In this document: positions 45,322-55,700 of the stretch, piece after piece
Position numbering within the stretch: position 1 is the first letter of the stretch
How the letters are laid out: each line of letters starts with the position of its first letter
Source of the DNA: Lentimicrobium sp. L6
GTDB taxonomy: Bacteria; Bacteroidota; Bacteroidia; Bacteroidales; UBA12170
DNA length: 58,850 bases
Direction of reading: 5' to 3'
NCBI RefSeq assembly: GCF_013166655.1
Contig: NZ_JABKCA010000025.1
Location: forward strand, 1-58,850
The notes under the pieces: generated by a model
The model's input: the letters and a program-made list of their open reading frames with translations, nothing else
Databases searched by the model: none
What the model was told of the DNA's origin: nothing
Program-made: the position numbers and the translations under genes

Positions 45322-46662
45322 TTAAGATTTATTCTGCATCATGCGGTAAATAGTAGACTTTCCAATATCTAACTTCTGGGCAACTACCTTTATATCGTCG
45401 TTATTCTTTTCTAGGTAATACTCCACTATTTTGGTGTTGTATTCTTTTAGGGTCATTTTTTTATTAAACAAATCATCTAATCCCACGGAGGAATTAAAGC
45501 TGATGTCTTCTTCTGTTATTTGATCTTCGGTGCTTAATACCAGCGCTAGTTCTATAATGGCCTTTAGTTCTCTTACATTGCCTGGGAATTGGTAAGCGTT
45601 CAGTTTTTTTATGGCCTTAGGAGTTAATTCTTTTTTAGGCATCTCGTTTTCTTTGCAAAACTGCTTAATAAAGAACTTAGAAAGGTAAATGATATCTTGT
45701 TCTCTTTGTCTTAGGGGTGGGAGTTCTATAGGTAAGCCTAATAATCGGTAATAAAGGTCTTCTCTGAAATTACCATTCTTAACTTCGGTAGCTAAATTTT
45801 TATGAGTAGCCACCATGATTCTGCAGTTGGTCTTTATCACCTTATTGCTTCCAATTCTGGTAAACTCTTCTTCTTGTAAAACTCTTAATAGCTTGGTTTG
45901 CATATTAATATCCATGTCCCCAATCTCGTCAAGGAATAATGTTCCGCCATTGGCCTCCTCAAATTTCCCTATTCTTCGTCCTACTGCTCCTGTAAAGGCG
46001 CCTTTCTCAAAACCAAACATCTCGCTCTCAATAAGCTCTGCAGGAACAGCGGATACATTGAGAGCAACAAAAGGGCATTTTTTACGTGGAGAGTTAAAAT
46101 GGATAGCTTTTGCAACCAATTCTTTCCCTGTTCCAGTTTCTCCCATGATGCTCACTGAAATCTTCGTCGCCAGTGCTTTTTGCATCAATTGGTAAACTTT
46201 AATCATGGCTGTACTTTTCCCTTTTATCAAATTCCGAAAAACAAATTTATCGTTCAATTCTTGTTCTAAGCGCTCCACTTTTCTTTGTAGTAGAACTCTT
46301 TCTCTTATATTGCTAATAACTTTGCGCAAACGTTTGGTTAAATCATTGTCTTTCACCAGATAATCATAGGCTCCGTTTTTTAATAATTCAATAGCGGTTG
46401 AAACATCTTGTTGTCCACTAACAATGAGTACTGGCACATGTGGAAGTCGTTCCGTAACTTTTTTGAGCAATTCATCTCCATTGCTATCTGGGAGATGGTA
46501 ATCTAGGGTTATAAAATCGGGTTCTCTGTCTAGTGCATGAAGTAATGAGCTGCCATCGTAAAATACTTCGATCTCAAAATCAGGATTTAAACTCAGTTCG
46601 TAGTTTAATCTTTTAGCAAAGATTTTGTCATCTTCAACAATGAAAATTTTGAATGTTTCCAT
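45322..46662 (-). CDS. sigma-54-dependent NtrC-type response regulator
   Basis: 446 residues. The receiver domain (1-120) has phosphoacceptor D54 in TLDYHLPDSNG, the S/T switch in LIVSGQQ and K in YLVKDND. The AAA+ activator domain (about 142-370) has Walker A GETGTGKE, the sigma-54 contact GAFTGA and Walker B GGTLFLDEIGDM. The Fis-type HTH is VAQKLDIGKSTIYRMMQN. It activates RpoN-dependent promoters by ATP hydrolysis. No kinase gene is adjacent and no target promoter was recognised in the window. A TATATTTG -7 element lies about 80 bp upstream. Confidence 0.95.
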   Translation of the reverse strand: METFKIFIVEDDKIFAKRLNYELSLNPDFEIEVFYDGSSLLHALDREPDFITLDYHLPDSNGDELLKKVTERLPHVPVLIVSGQQDVSTAIELLKNGAYDYLVKDNDLTKRLRKVISNIRERVLLQRKVERLEQELNDKFVFRNLIKGKSTAMIKVYQLMQKALATKISVSIMGETGTGKELVAKAIHFNSPRKKCPFVALNVSAVPAELIESEMFGFEKGAFTGAVGRRIGKFEEANGGTLFLDEIGDMDINMQTKLLRVLQEEEFTRIGSNKVIKTNCRIMVATHKNLATEVKNGNFREDLYYRLLGLPIELPPLRQREQDIIYLSKFFIKQFCKENEMPKKELTPKAIKKLNAYQFPGNVRELKAIIELALVLSTEDQITEEDISFNSSVGLDDLFNKKMTLKEYNTKIVEYYLEKNNDDIKVVAQKLDIGKSTIYRMMQNKS

Positions 46663-47363
46663 ACTTGTTGTATTTAAGTGGGCTAATTAAGACTTGATTT
46701 TATTTCTTTTGCAAAAAATGGAATGTGTATCAAATTGAAACAAATATAGGCATTTATTTCAATTTGGGAAAATTCTAAAATTTATAAAAAACCATATTGA
46801 TGCTTGGTGGTTATCGAGGAGTGTATTGTTAATGTTGGGAGTTTTGATTTCTCAGAAAAGTAATCTCTTTATTGTTTTTATATTTTAAACAAAGAATTGT
46901 GAAAAGCAAAAAAATCATTGGAAATATTTAATAGAAACACTTGTTAAAAAGTTATTAATATTTCCATATTTTGGATTCTTCATAGCCAATGCTTTGAGAA
47001 CCAAATTTAAAGCAATTGCTATGCCGTAATTGATAAAAACAAATTTATTTTTCAAGAAAATATTTTTTAAAAAATGAAAAAAACGTCAAATAATATTTCT
47101 TAAGTGTAGTATATACGGTTGTTATAGAGTTGTTTAAAGAAAAAGAGAAAAAAATAATTTGCAATATTTTGTTTTTGTTTTTCCTGTCATTATCAAGCGC
47201 TTAATGGATGTGTAATTTTTAATTAACATAGGAATGTTGATAATAAAAACTGTAAAAGCTAAAGAATTCAGCTTAAATTTGGCTTCACAATGCGGAAAAT
47301 ATAAAGCCGTCACAATCAATATCATTTTGTTTTTTTATTAACTTATTTAATTGCCAACTTAGC
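46663..47363. other. long AT-rich divergent intergenic region
   Basis: 701 bp between the NtrC-type gene and the ribonucleotide reductase gene, both reading outward. A minus-strand -7 element TATATTTG is at 46748-46741. The rest is very AT-rich, with A and T runs and a TTTTTTAAAAAA palindrome near 47067. I looked for the GCCACTG B12 box of a cobalamin riboswitch and for an NrdR-type palindrome before the reductase and saw neither. A 63-codon minus-strand ORF here has no family features. Confidence 0.5.
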
Positions 47364-50051
47364 ATGGAGAAAGATTTGTTTGCCAATTTGGGTGTTGAAA
47401 CGGGGAATGACACCACTCAAGAAAAAACCGACCTGTATACTAAATTAGAATCTAATAGAAACCGTCCAGACATAAGTGAGCCCAAAGAGGTCTTTACTAT
47501 GGCAGAAGAAAAGATAGCTGTACCATTACAAGCCTATACTCACGAGGAGGTTTTAAAAGCTGCCACAGAATATTTCAAAGGAGATACACTTGCTGCAGGA
47601 GTTTGGATGAATAAATATGCTTTAAAGAATTCCGAGGGAGATGTTTTTGAAAAAAACCCTGAGCAGATGCATCGTCGAATTGCTTCTGAGATAGCTCGCG
47701 TAGAGAAGAAATATCCAAATCCGATGTCTGAGGAGACTATTTTTGAGCTTCTGGATAGGTTTAAATATATTATTCCAGCTGGAAGTCCTATGGCAGGAAT
47801 TGGTAATAATCTGCAAGTTTCAAGTTTGTCAAATTGTTTTGTGATTGGTAACGATGGTGAATCTGATAGTTATGGTGGTATCATGAAGATAGATCAAGAG
47901 CAGGTTCAGTTGATGAAGCGTAGAGGAGGAGTTGGTCATGACTTGTCTCATATTCGTCCTGCAGGTTCCAAAGTAAAAAACAGTGCTTTGACCTCTACCG
48001 GTATTGTTCCTTTTATGGAGCGTTACTCTAATTCAACTCGTGAAGTTGCTCAAGATGGACGAAGAGGAGCTTTAATGTTAAGTATTTCTGTAAAACACCC
48101 CGATACAGAAAAATTCATCGATGCTAAGATGGAGCAAGGTAAAGTGACAGGAGCAAATGTCTCTGTCAAAATTGATGATGATTTTATGCAGGCTCTCAAG
48201 GAAAACAAACCTTATCGTCAGCAATATCCAATCGAATCTGAGAATCCTAAAGTGGCTAAAGATGTTGATGCTAAAGGATTGTGGGATAAGATTATTCATA
48301 ACGCTTGGTCTTCTGCAGAACCAGGTATCTTGTTCTGGGATACAGTGATTAAAGAATCTGTACCTGATAGTTATGCTGATATGGGATTTAAAACCGTATC
48401 TACCAACCCATGTGGTGAGATTCCACTTTGTCCTTATGATAGCTGTCGTCTTCAGGCCATCAATTTGTATAGTTATGTGGATCAGCCATTTACTGACCAA
48501 GCAAAATTCAACACAGAGAAATTTATCAAGCACGTTCATTATGCTCAAAGAATGATGGATGATGTGATTGATTTAGAGATAGAAAAAGTGGATGCTATTA
48601 TTGCAAAGATTGATAGTGATCCAGAAACAAAGGAAGTAAAAAGAGTAGAAAAAAACCTTTGGGAAAATATTAAACGTAAAACTATTGAAGGTCGTCGTAC
48701 TGGACTAGGGATAACAGCTGAAGGTGATATGTTGGCTGCTTTAGGTATGCGTTATGGTTCTGATGAAGCGATTAAGTTTTCAACAGAAATTCACCAGCTT
48801 TTAGCCACAGAGGCTTATAGAAACAGTGTTAACTTAGCAAAAGACCGTGGCGCTTTCCCTATCTTTAATTATGATAGAGAAGCCAATAACCCTTTTATTA
48901 AAAGAATAGGGGAGTCAGCTCCTGAGGTTTTGGAGCAAATGAAAGAACATGGCCGAAGAAATATTGCCATTTTAACCATAGCTCCAACGGGTAGCGTGAG
49001 TATTTGTACTCAAACCACTTCTGGTATAGAGCCTGTTTTCTTGGTGTCTTATAAGCGAAGGAAAAAAGTAAATCCTAATGATAGGAATGTAACTGTAAGT
49101 TTCGTAGACGAGATTGGCGATAGTTGGGAAGAATATAATGTATTCCACCCTAAGTTTTTGAAATGGTTGACAGTAAAGGGTTATGATACAGATGTAGTAA
49201 AGGCATATGATGATGCCGAGTTACAAAAGTTAATTGATATCTCTCCATATAGTAAAGCTACCTCTAATGATATTGATTGGGTAGCAAAAGTAAAAATGCA
49301 AGGTGCTATTCAGAAATGGGTAGATCATTCCATCAGCGTCACCGTAAACCTCCCTTCTGATGCTACAGAAGAGTTGGTGAGTAACGTATACCAGACAGCT
49401 TGGGAAGCAGGTTGTAAAGGAATGACGATTTATCGTGATGGTTCTCGTTCTGGAGTTTTAGTTTCTAATGATAAAAAAGAAGAGGATGATTCTACTTTTA
49501 AAGAAACTCAAGCCCCAACACGTCCTAAAAGATTACAATCTGATATATTGCGTTTCCAAAATGACTATGAGAAGTGGATTGCTGTTGTAGGATTATTAGA
49601 TGGGAAACCTTACGAGGTGTTTACCGGAAAAGCAGATGATTTCTATTTACCACCTTGGGTGCATAATGGTGAGGTTATTAAATATAAAAAAGAAGGGGAA
49701 CGTGCTCGTTACGATTTCCAATTCTCCGACAAACAAGGGTATAAGGTAACTATTGAAGGTTTAAGTAGAAGTTTTGACAAGACATTCTGGAACTATGCTA
49801 AACTGATTTCCGGAATTCTACGTCACGGAATGCCTTTATACCAAGCAGTAGATTTAATTTCCAATTTAACTTTTGATACAGAAAGTATAAATACCTGGAA
49901 GAACGGTGTAGTTAGATCTTTAAAAAAGTATATACCTGATGGAACTAGTGCAGCCAAAAACAAGTGTCCAGAGTGCGACGTGCCCGATGGTCTAGTTTAT
50001 AAAGAAGGTTGTTTAACATGTAAGCATTGTGGTTATTCAAAATGTGAATAA
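47364..50051 (+). CDS. nrdJ: adenosylcobalamin-dependent (class II) ribonucleotide reductase
   Basis: 895 residues. It reduces ribonucleotides to deoxyribonucleotides with a B12-generated thiyl radical. The redox cysteine C158 is in SSLSNCFVIG; the radical cysteine C350 and E352 are in NPCGEIPLCP; the PTGS motif lies in APTGSVSICTQTTSGIEP; and the C-terminal barrel strand reads GCKGMTIYRDGSRSGVL. A DUF/TSCPD-like region (about 720-860) and a zinc ribbon (CPECD...CLTCKHCGYSKC) finish the protein. The N-terminal 45 residues are low in conservation. No nrdAB genes are nearby. A terminator follows at 50072-50110. Confidence 0.95.
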   Translation: MEKDLFANLGVETGNDTTQEKTDLYTKLESNRNRPDISEPKEVFTMAEEKIAVPLQAYTHEEVLKAATEYFKGDTLAAGVWMNKYALKNSEGDVFEKNPEQMHRRIASEIARVEKKYPNPMSEETIFELLDRFKYIIPAGSPMAGIGNNLQVSSLSNCFVIGNDGESDSYGGIMKIDQEQVQLMKRRGGVGHDLSHIRPAGSKVKNSALTSTGIVPFMERYSNSTREVAQDGRRGALMLSISVKHPDTEKFIDAKMEQGKVTGANVSVKIDDDFMQALKENKPYRQQYPIESENPKVAKDVDAKGLWDKIIHNAWSSAEPGILFWDTVIKESVPDSYADMGFKTVSTNPCGEIPLCPYDSCRLQAINLYSYVDQPFTDQAKFNTEKFIKHVHYAQRMMDDVIDLEIEKVDAIIAKIDSDPETKEVKRVEKNLWENIKRKTIEGRRTGLGITAEGDMLAALGMRYGSDEAIKFSTEIHQLLATEAYRNSVNLAKDRGAFPIFNYDREANNPFIKRIGESAPEVLEQMKEHGRRNIAILTIAPTGSVSICTQTTSGIEPVFLVSYKRRKKVNPNDRNVTVSFVDEIGDSWEEYNVFHPKFLKWLTVKGYDTDVVKAYDDAELQKLIDISPYSKATSNDIDWVAKVKMQGAIQKWVDHSISVTVNLPSDATEELVSNVYQTAWEAGCKGMTIYRDGSRSGVLVSNDKKEEDDSTFKETQAPTRPKRLQSDILRFQNDYEKWIAVVGLLDGKPYEVFTGKADDFYLPPWVHNGEVIKYKKEGERARYDFQFSDKQGYKVTIEGLSRSFDKTFWNYAKLISGILRHGMPLYQAVDLISNLTFDTESINTWKNGVVRSLKKYIPDGTSAAKNKCPECDVPDGLVYKEGCLTCKHCGYSKCE

Positions 50052-50071
50052 TAACGATTAAAATAAATAGA

Positions 50072-50110
50072 AAAGCCTCATTCATAATTTATTGGATGAG
50101 GCTTTGTTTT
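50072..50110 (+). terminator. intrinsic terminator of nrdJ, possibly bidirectional
   Basis: AAAGCCTCATTC (50072-50083) pairs with GGATGAGGCTTT (50094-50105, one G-T wobble), then GTTTT. The stem is flanked by A-rich sequence on the left, so it could also serve the converging TPR-LuxR gene. Confidence 0.8.
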
Positions 50111-50229
50111 ATTAGTATAGACAGGGTCACAATAAGAAGTATGAGGAGAGCTTTTTTTGTATAGGTCATGAAATGTATGTAAACCTCGTTACCATGCAAT
50201 CATTCACATTAGGTAGGCGCCTATCAATA

Positions 50230-51870
50230 CTAAAGCACTTGGGCTTTTCTGGCAGCTTCAATTCTATTTCTTACATCCAATTTGGTGAAAATATTTCGAG
50301 TATGGGTTTTTACTGTGGAAACAGAAACGAATAGCTTCTCAGCAATCTCATCATTCTTCAAACCTTTGGAGATTAATAAAAGCACTTCTATTTCTCGTTC
50401 TGATAGACCGTATTCTTCTACATTTTTGTAGAAGATGCTTCTTTCATCCTCCTCACTTTCATTCTCGTTTTGGCTCTCGTATTCCTCTATTCTTTGAATA
50501 TATTCTTGAATATCATAACGCATTTGTTCTACTATTAATCTATTATTCCTACGGCGTAAACGAGAAATAACAATAAACACCGATACTGTAATTAATAAGA
50601 AGCCAATGGTTAATAATTGAATGATGTTTTGGGACTTCTGAAGTTTTGCTTTGGTTTGGTAGTTTTGAATTTCTTTGTCTTGGATTTCCTTTTTATAAAT
50701 GCTTTCTAATGAGGCTATATTTCTTTTGGTTTCCTCACTACGAATACTATCTCTTAGCGTGATAACTGTTTGAAAGCTTTCTAAAGCCAAACGATAGTCT
50801 GTAGCTTGAATATAATGATCAGATAAGGCTTGATAAGCTTTGATGCTGATCTCGGGAGTCTCTATATTCTGAGCAATTTCTAGCCCTTTTTGAATGTTTT
50901 CGAGAGCTAAGCTTGGCTGTTGTAAATGATCGTAATTGATTCCTGAATTAATATAGGCATTACTCAGGTATCGCTGAACCTTGTATTCTATTAATTTAGG
51001 AAATGCTTTTTGAAAGTATTCGTTGGAAGTGATATAATCCCCTTGTTTTTGATAAAGCATGGCCAAATTATAATAATCCACAGAGTAGTCTGCTTTATAA
51101 TTTCTTTTTAAACCAATCACTAAAGCTTCGGAATAATAATAAAGTGCAGAGTCGTATCGCTCTGTGAGCATAAATGCTTCACCTATATTGCTGAGATCGT
51201 AATTGATACCTCGCTGATTTCCATTCTTTTTTTCCAGAGCTAATGCTTCTCGGAAATAGACCATGGCTTTATCGTATTGTTCAATATTGACAAAGACATT
51301 CCCGATTCCATTGAGTGAAATGGCAATGTTTTTTTCATTATTGATGGAGCGAGCCATTTTTAATGCCTCTAGATAATATTTCATGGCTTCTTGCTCATGA
51401 TTAAGCTTTCTCAATACTACGCCTAAATTATTCAAGCACCTTAAAGTACCAAAAGTATCTACTACTTGCCTGTAATAATTTAAGGATTTCATGTGTTCAG
51501 TTAGAGACTCTTGAAAATTAGAATGGTATCTAAAATTTAATCCTTTTCTGTCATGACCATATGCTAAGCCTTCTTTATAGTCTAGATTTTCGGCCATAAA
51601 TATTGCTGTGTCTAATATATCAAAACGAATAGGACGGGCTTTTAGTGATTTCCTATAAATATTCAATAAGACATCGACTCTTGATTTGGTATTTGGAAGT
51701 GATAAGGCAGCATCGTAAATAGAATCTATTTGTTCTGCTTTAAGTTTGGTGTCAAGAATCTCATTGAAAGGCAAAGAGTAATCAGTAGTATTGACCTCTT
51801 TATCCTCACAGGAATAAAGGCTAAGTAGTAAGGATAAAATCAATAAGACATTTCTTCCTAGAATTGGCAT
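50230..51870 (-). CDS. TPR lipoprotein sensor with LuxR-type HTH output
   Basis: 546 residues from the ATG at 51870, which gives a lipobox LSLYSC with lipidated C21; the in-frame ATG 24 bp further upstream would lengthen the n-region. Six to eight TPRs fill about 60-385 ([53 protein letters not shown], given in part). A membrane helix (about 405-425), a coiled coil and a LuxR HTH (about 480-546: [48 protein letters not shown]) follow. It is a one-component membrane regulator linking a periplasmic TPR domain to DNA binding. Confidence 0.88.
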   Translation of the reverse strand: MPILGRNVLLILSLLLSLYSCEDKEVNTTDYSLPFNEILDTKLKAEQIDSIYDAALSLPNTKSRVDVLLNIYRKSLKARPIRFDILDTAIFMAENLDYKEGLAYGHDRKGLNFRYHSNFQESLTEHMKSLNYYRQVVDTFGTLRCLNNLGVVLRKLNHEQEAMKYYLEALKMARSINNEKNIAISLNGIGNVFVNIEQYDKAMVYFREALALEKKNGNQRGINYDLSNIGEAFMLTERYDSALYYYSEALVIGLKRNYKADYSVDYYNLAMLYQKQGDYITSNEYFQKAFPKLIEYKVQRYLSNAYINSGINYDHLQQPSLALENIQKGLEIAQNIETPEISIKAYQALSDHYIQATDYRLALESFQTVITLRDSIRSEETKRNIASLESIYKKEIQDKEIQNYQTKAKLQKSQNIIQLLTIGFLLITVSVFIVISRLRRRNNRLIVEQMRYDIQEYIQRIEEYESQNENESEEDERSIFYKNVEEYGLSEREIEVLLLISKGLKNDEIAEKLFVSVSTVKTHTRNIFTKLDVRNRIEAARKAQVL

Positions 51871-52504
51871 AATGCTAAAAGTGTTACATGTCATTTAAGA
51901 TGGCTAAATTAGGAAATAATATGATATCCCTTAGATTCCATTCGAAGCTTAATATTTAAAAGGTTTTAATAATGTATTTAAGTCAAGAGTTTTGGAATCT
52001 AGGCTCTACAGGTAAGTCCCATGCTTTTGTTAGTCCACAGATTTCTAATGACCTAGGCTTAGTAAACTCACTGAAAGTAATTAACACAGATTACCAACAG
52101 AGTGTAGCTTTGCTGAACTCTGTTGGGAGAAATAATCCGTGAAAATGAGTGGGATTAACAGACAGTTTTTCTTTTTTTTAAATAATCTCTGATTTTTTAA
52201 ATATAATGATAAGCATGAATTTGCCCTGCTAGGTTTTGTTGCATGCCAGCTTTATTATAATTTAGATTTGTTTGATGTAGACCTTTTCTGTTAAATCACT
52301 CCTAAATTTCAAGTACATAAGCCCATTTTCAAAAAATAATTATCTTTGCAGCAGAATTCAAATATTCCTTTCAAAAAATGGGTTTATGAATTTTAGTCAA
52401 CAAGGCTTTGATAAGAAATTGTTAAAGACGAGACTTTCGAAATATTGATTATTTTGAGTTTACATTGGTAAATGATGAATAAGCAATTTGAGAGTAACGA
52501 AGTA
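51871..52504. other. gene-free divergent intergenic region
   Basis: No CDS seen. It holds a perfect 10-bp hairpin CCAACAGAGT (52094-52103) / ACTCTGTTGG (52117-52126) and a TATCTTTG -7-like element (52341-52348) without a matching -33. The promoter of metH is placed further downstream. Confidence 0.55.
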
Positions 52505-52534
52505 TTTGACTTTTTCTTAAATCCATTAGGTTTG
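52505..52534 (+). promoter_or_regulatory. promoter of metH-metF
   Basis: TTTG (52505-52508), an 18-bp spacer and TAGGTTTG (52527-52534) match the Bacteroidota -33/-7 consensus almost exactly. Transcription would start near 52540, the first base of the riboswitch P1 helix. Confidence 0.75.
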
Positions 52535-52538
52535 TTTG

Positions 52539-52645
52539 ATTTATAAAGAAGAGTGAAGAGATCAGGCTCCGAGAAGCTCTGGCAACCTGCCTCAACAGCA
52601 AGGTGCCAATACCTGATTTCGGGAAAATCCCGGAAGATTATAAAT
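52539..52645 (+). promoter_or_regulatory. SAM-I riboswitch (S-box leader)
   Basis: P1 is ATTTATAA (52539-52546) paired with TTATAAAT (52638-52645). The core shows AGAGTGAAGAGATCAGG, then GGCAACC and AAGGTGCCAATACC, and the P4 hairpin CGGG-AAAAT-CCCG, all signatures of the SAM-I aptamer. The 3' strand of P1 can instead pair downstream: TTATAAATGAA (52638-52648) with TTCATGTATAA (52659-52669), one mismatch, giving a competing helix. No terminator with a T-run is visible before metH, so control may act on translation or by another route. SAM would be expected to repress metH-metF. Confidence 0.93.
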
Positions 52646-52691
52646 GAATAAACTTTGTTTCATGTATAAACGAATGCAAATTTTCATCTAA
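52644..52691 (+). CDS. candidate Met-rich leader ORF after the riboswitch
   Basis: ATG at 52644-52646 to TAA at 52689-52691 encodes 15 residues, MNKLCFMYKRMQIFI, with Met at 1, 7 and 11. The start codon overlaps the 3' strand of P1, and GGAAG at 52632-52636 is an SD-like element 7 nt upstream. SAM-bound P1 would hide the start codon. Whether it is translated is unknown; a 15-codon ORF can arise by chance. Confidence 0.3.
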   Translation: MNKLCFMYKRMQIFI

Positions 52692-52791
52692 AGAAACATC
52701 GCCTATTAATGATGTATTTCTGATGTCCTTATGAGAACGATTTCTCATGACTGCTCGTGCTATATGCAAAACAAAGATAATGCTTGAGGTT

Positions 52792-55700
52792 ATGAATGTA
52801 AAAGAAGAATTAAAAAAGAGAATACTAGTATTGGACGGTGCTATGGGTACCATGATACAAAAACATAAATTTACCGAGGAGGACTATCGAGGAGAGCTAT
52901 TTAAAAATTGGCATTCTAATCTTAAAGGGAATAACGACCTTTTATGTTTGACTCAACCAGAAGTGATTAAAAATATTCATAAAGAGTATTTAGCGGCCGG
53001 AGCCGATATTTTAGAGACCAATACTTTCAATGGAACCTCCATTTCCATGGCAGATTACGATATGGAGAAATATGTGAGAGACATTAATTTAGCTGCAGCC
53101 CGAATTGCCAAAAGCGCAGCCGATGAATTCACAAAACAGAATCCTCTAAGACCTCGTTTTGTAGCTGGTGCTGTTGGTCCAACCAATAAAACTACAAGTC
53201 TTTCACCCGATGTGAACAATCCAGCTTTTAGGGCGGTGAGTTTTGATGAAATGAAGACTTCCTATTATGAGCAATGTGAAGCTTTGATGGATGGTGGTGT
53301 TGATGTTTTCCTATTGGAAACTATTTTCGATACCCTAAATGCCAAAGCGGCTTTGATGGCCATGGAGGAGCTTTTCGATGCAAAAGGTAAAAGAATTCCT
53401 GTGATGATAAGCGGCACCATTACCGATAATAGCGGTCGTACTTTGAGTGGACAAACCGTAGAGGCTTTCTTCGATTCTTTGACTCATATCGATATTCTGA
53501 GCATTGGATTTAACTGTGCTTTTGGAGCTGAACAAATGAGACCTTATTTAGCGGAATTGTCAAATAATAGCCATATTCCTGTAAGTGTGTATCCCAATGC
53601 GGGTTTGCCCAATCAGTTTGGGGAATACGACGAGAGTCCTGAGAAAATGGGTATTCACATGAAAGACTTTTTAGATAGCGGATTTGCCAATATCATTGGA
53701 GGATGTTGTGGTACTACTCCAGCGCATATTGCTGAAATGGCTCGATATGCTCAAGAAACTCAAGTACGAAAATCGGCTACTCAAGATAAATTTACCCATT
53801 TAAGTGGCTTGGATGCCCTAAAGATAACTCCTGAAATCAATTTTGTAAATATTGGAGAACGAACCAATGTGGCTGGAAGTATCAAATTTGCAAGACTCAT
53901 CAGAGAGAAGAAATATGAGGAGGCCCTCACTGTTGCTGTCGACCAAGTAGAAGGAGGCGCTCAGATATTGGATATTTGCATGGATGATGCCATGCTCGAT
54001 GCAGAACAAGAAATGACTACTTTTCTTAATTTGATGGCTTCGGAACCAGAAATTGCTCGTCTTCCCTTTATGATTGATAGTTCTAAATGGTCCGTGATAG
54101 AAGCTGGTCTGAAATGTGTGCAAGGAAAAGCCATTGTAAACTCCATCAGTTTGAAGGAGGGAGAGGAGGTTTTCTTAAAACATGCCGCAAAAGTTAGAAA
54201 ATACGGAGCAGCAGTAGTGGTGATGGCTTTTGACGAAGAAGGACAGGCAGATACTTTGGACAAGCGAAAACGAGTTTGTAAACGAGCCTACGATTTGTTA
54301 GTGGAGAAAGTAAACTTCCCTCCTCAAGATATCATCTTCGATCCCAATGTACTGACTATTGGAACCGGATTAGAAGAGCATGCCAATTATGCCATCGATT
54401 TCATTGAAACCATCAAATATATTAAGCAAGAATTGCCATTGGCGAAAGTGAGTGGAGGGATTTCTAACCTGTCTTTTTCCTTCCGTGGACATCAAGAGGT
54501 GAGAGAAGCCATGCATGCTGCTTTCCTTTATCATGCCATTCAAGCTGGATTAGATATGGGAATAGTAAATCCAGCCCTGCTGCAAGTTTATGATGAGGTA
54601 GAGCCTGAACTTCTGAAAAAAGTGGAGGATGTTATATTTAACCGCTCCGCTGATGCTACCGATGAATTGGTGATATATGCCGAAAGTATTAAGAATAGAG
54701 GAGGTGAGCATAAAGAAAAGAAGCAAAAAGAGTGGAGAAGCTTAGCCGTGAACGAGCGATTGAGTCATTCTTTGGTGAAAGGAATTACAGAGTTTTTAGA
54801 AGAGGATTTAGAAGAATCTCGTCAGCAATTCGACTTTTCATTAAACCTAATCGAAGGCCCTTTAATGGATGGTATGAATGAAGTTGGTCAGCTTTTTGGA
54901 AGTGGAAAAATGTTCCTTCCTCAGGTGATTAAGTCGGCTCGAGTAATGAAAAAAGCTGTGGCATATTTGCTTCCTTATATTGAAGCTGAAAGTACCGGCT
55001 TGTCTACCTCTGCAGGAAAAGTTTTAATGGCTACCGTAAAAGGCGATGTTCATGATATTGGAAAAAATATAGTGGGCGTTATTCTTTCTTGTAATAATTA
55101 CGAAGTGATTGATTTGGGCGTGATGGTGCCTATGGATAAAATCCTCCAAATCGCAAAAGAAGAAAAGGTAGACGTGATAGGATTGAGTGGATTAATTACT
55201 CCTTCCTTAGAAGAGATGGTGAGCATTGCAGAAGAAATGCAACGGTTAGAATTAAATATTCCCATACTCATTGGTGGTGCCACTACTTCAGAAATTCATA
55301 CAGCAGTTAAAATAAGTCCAGCTTATAATCAGCCTGTGATTCATGTGAAAGATGCTTCTTTATCTGTTGGCGTTTTATCTCATTTGCTTTCTCCTTCAAA
55401 GAAAGAACAATGGCTAGAAGAGGTGGAAGCTAAATATGAGGCTACCAGACAACGATATGAAAAGCGTCATAAAGAAAAAAAATATGTGAGTCTGGAGAAG
55501 GCCAGAACACAGAAACCAAAGGTAACTTTTTCCAAAGAAAATATTGTGGAACCAAAGCAGTTGGGAAGTTTTCATCTGGGTGATTTCCCTTTGCAAGATA
55601 TTGTAAAATATATCGATTGGACTTTCTTCTTTCAAGCTTGGAGAATACCAGGGAAATATCCCGAGATCTTTGAGCATCCTGAAAAAGGAGAGGAGGCATC

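Noticed and set aside
47134-47325. 63-codon minus-strand ORF in the gap before nrdJ
   Set aside because: AT-rich random ORF without a recognisable motif, -7 element or neighbour in the same direction.
46663-47363. Sigma-54 promoter for the NtrC-type regulator's target
   Set aside because: No TGGCA-N7-TTGC pattern was found in this gap.
52731-52748. Hairpin ATGAGAA-CGAT-TTCTCAT before metH as a riboswitch terminator
   Set aside because: The stem is perfect, but GACTGC follows instead of a T-run, so intrinsic termination is unlikely; a role in hiding the ribosome site cannot be shown.
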